A DNA stretch of 64,000 nucleotides from Gemmatimonas sp. (GTDB taxonomy: Bacteria; Gemmatimonadota; Gemmatimonadetes; Gemmatimonadales; Gemmatimonadaceae). Both the position numbers and the translations under genes were made by a program. The stretch is taken from positions 1 through 64,000 of the forward strand of contig JAAVWC010000015.1 of NCBI GenBank assembly GCA_023910675.1, read 5' to 3'. Numbering within the stretch: position 1 is the stretch's first letter; each line of letters begins with the position of its first letter. Of this stretch, positions 63,815 through 64,000 are shown piece after piece. The notes under the pieces are model-generated. The model searched no databases, was not told the DNA's origin, and saw only the letters and a list, made by a program, of their open reading frames with translations.

Positions 63815-64000
63815 TGGCTCTCTCTCGTGCCCGCCGTTGGGGTGTGGCACTGCCTCTCGCCAGTGTCGCGTACCTGATGGTCCCCGGCGCGCTACCGGCG
63901 CAGGCGCCGCAAGCACCGACACCGTTGTCGCTGGCCGAAGCGCTGCGTCTCGCCAAGGGCAGCAGCGAAAGTGTCGGTATCGCGCGTGCCGGCGAGCAGC
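63811..64000 (+). CDS. TolC-family outer membrane efflux protein (3' end outside window)
   Basis: ATG 63811 (or ATG 63814) overlaps the TetR stop codon. The visible 63 residues are a signal peptide ending near ALPAQA followed by PTPLSLAEALRLAKGSSESV, the typical first helix of an outer membrane efflux protein (TPLSLAEALRLA). The gene runs off the window. An inner-membrane pump and adaptor should follow downstream. Coupling to TetR suggests drug or solvent efflux under local control. Confidence 0.8.
   Translation, partial: MMALSRARRWGVALPLASVAYLMVPGALPAQAPQAPTPLSLAEALRLAKGSSESVGIARAGEQ

Overview
The window is high-GC bacterial DNA, densely coding on both strands, with short spacers and frequent ATGA or GTGA stop/start overlaps. 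The gene content best fits a Gemmatimonadota (Gemmatimonas-like) chromosome: a large Oar-type TonB-dependent receptor, a sortilin/VPS10-like beta-propeller protein, secreted phosphatases of three families (NPP-like, PafA-like, PhoD), Tat-exported gluconate-dehydrogenase-type subunits, and a MoxR/DUF58/VWA/DUF4159/DUF4175 envelope operon. This assignment is inferred from content; no rRNA or other marker is present. Many genes lack a recognisable Shine-Dalgarno sequence, and where one exists it often decides the start.

Layout. 1-13.4 kb: accessory metabolic genes (MutS-like ATPase, HDAC-family deacetylase, PQQ sugar dehydrogenase, GH16 glucanase, DinB protein, alpha/beta hydrolase, TonB receptor, NPP phosphodiesterase). 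Almost every gene pair or operon here is separated by one of five large G-rich palindromic repeat elements of about 385-445 bp. 13.4-16.1 kb: GMC oxidoreductase plus its subunit-3 partner. 16.1-24 kb: PilT ATPase, DUF3429, aminotransferase, PafA-like phosphatase, a DUF4956/CotH-like pair. 24-28 kb: KdpDE-like two-component pair, GAF operon, alcohol dehydrogenase. 28-31.3 kb: VPS10-like propeller protein followed by a heptad-repeat/hairpin structure. 31.6-40.4 kb: ChaN-like lipoprotein, DUF969/DUF979 transporter pair, a broken DUF2891 gene, CPA2 antiporter, PhoD, a degenerate M48-like membrane protein. 40.4-43.5 kb: envelope polysaccharide genes (GT2, CE4 deacetylase, methyltransferases). 43.4-46 kb: PYP-like PAS protein and a sodium:solute symporter. 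46-60 kb: an eight-gene minus-strand MoxR/Bat-like operon. 60-64 kb: Spy-like protein, MocA/XdhC molybdoenzyme maturation pair, and a TetR regulator translationally coupled to a TolC-like efflux gene cut by the window end.

The most unusual content is non-coding. (1) A family of five long palindromes built from a 20-bp unit carrying GTCGGGG, with arms that are G-rich on opposite strands, terminal inverted repeats, a variable GGGTCG array (9 versus 19 copies) and a mosaic member. (2) A second family of three roughly 105-bp hairpins placed just after stop codons. (3) A 115-bp hairpin flanked on both sides by phased 7-bp NNCTSAG repeats. (4) Four tandem 14-bp units that create a chain of five-codon mini-ORFs, each overlapping the next by ATGA, leading into a methyltransferase gene. 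Notable proteins are a PYP-like PAS domain whose chromophore cysteine is displaced, and a secreted caspase/C13-fold protein that lacks its catalytic cysteine, carries an EF-hand loop and lies inside the MoxR/VWA operon.
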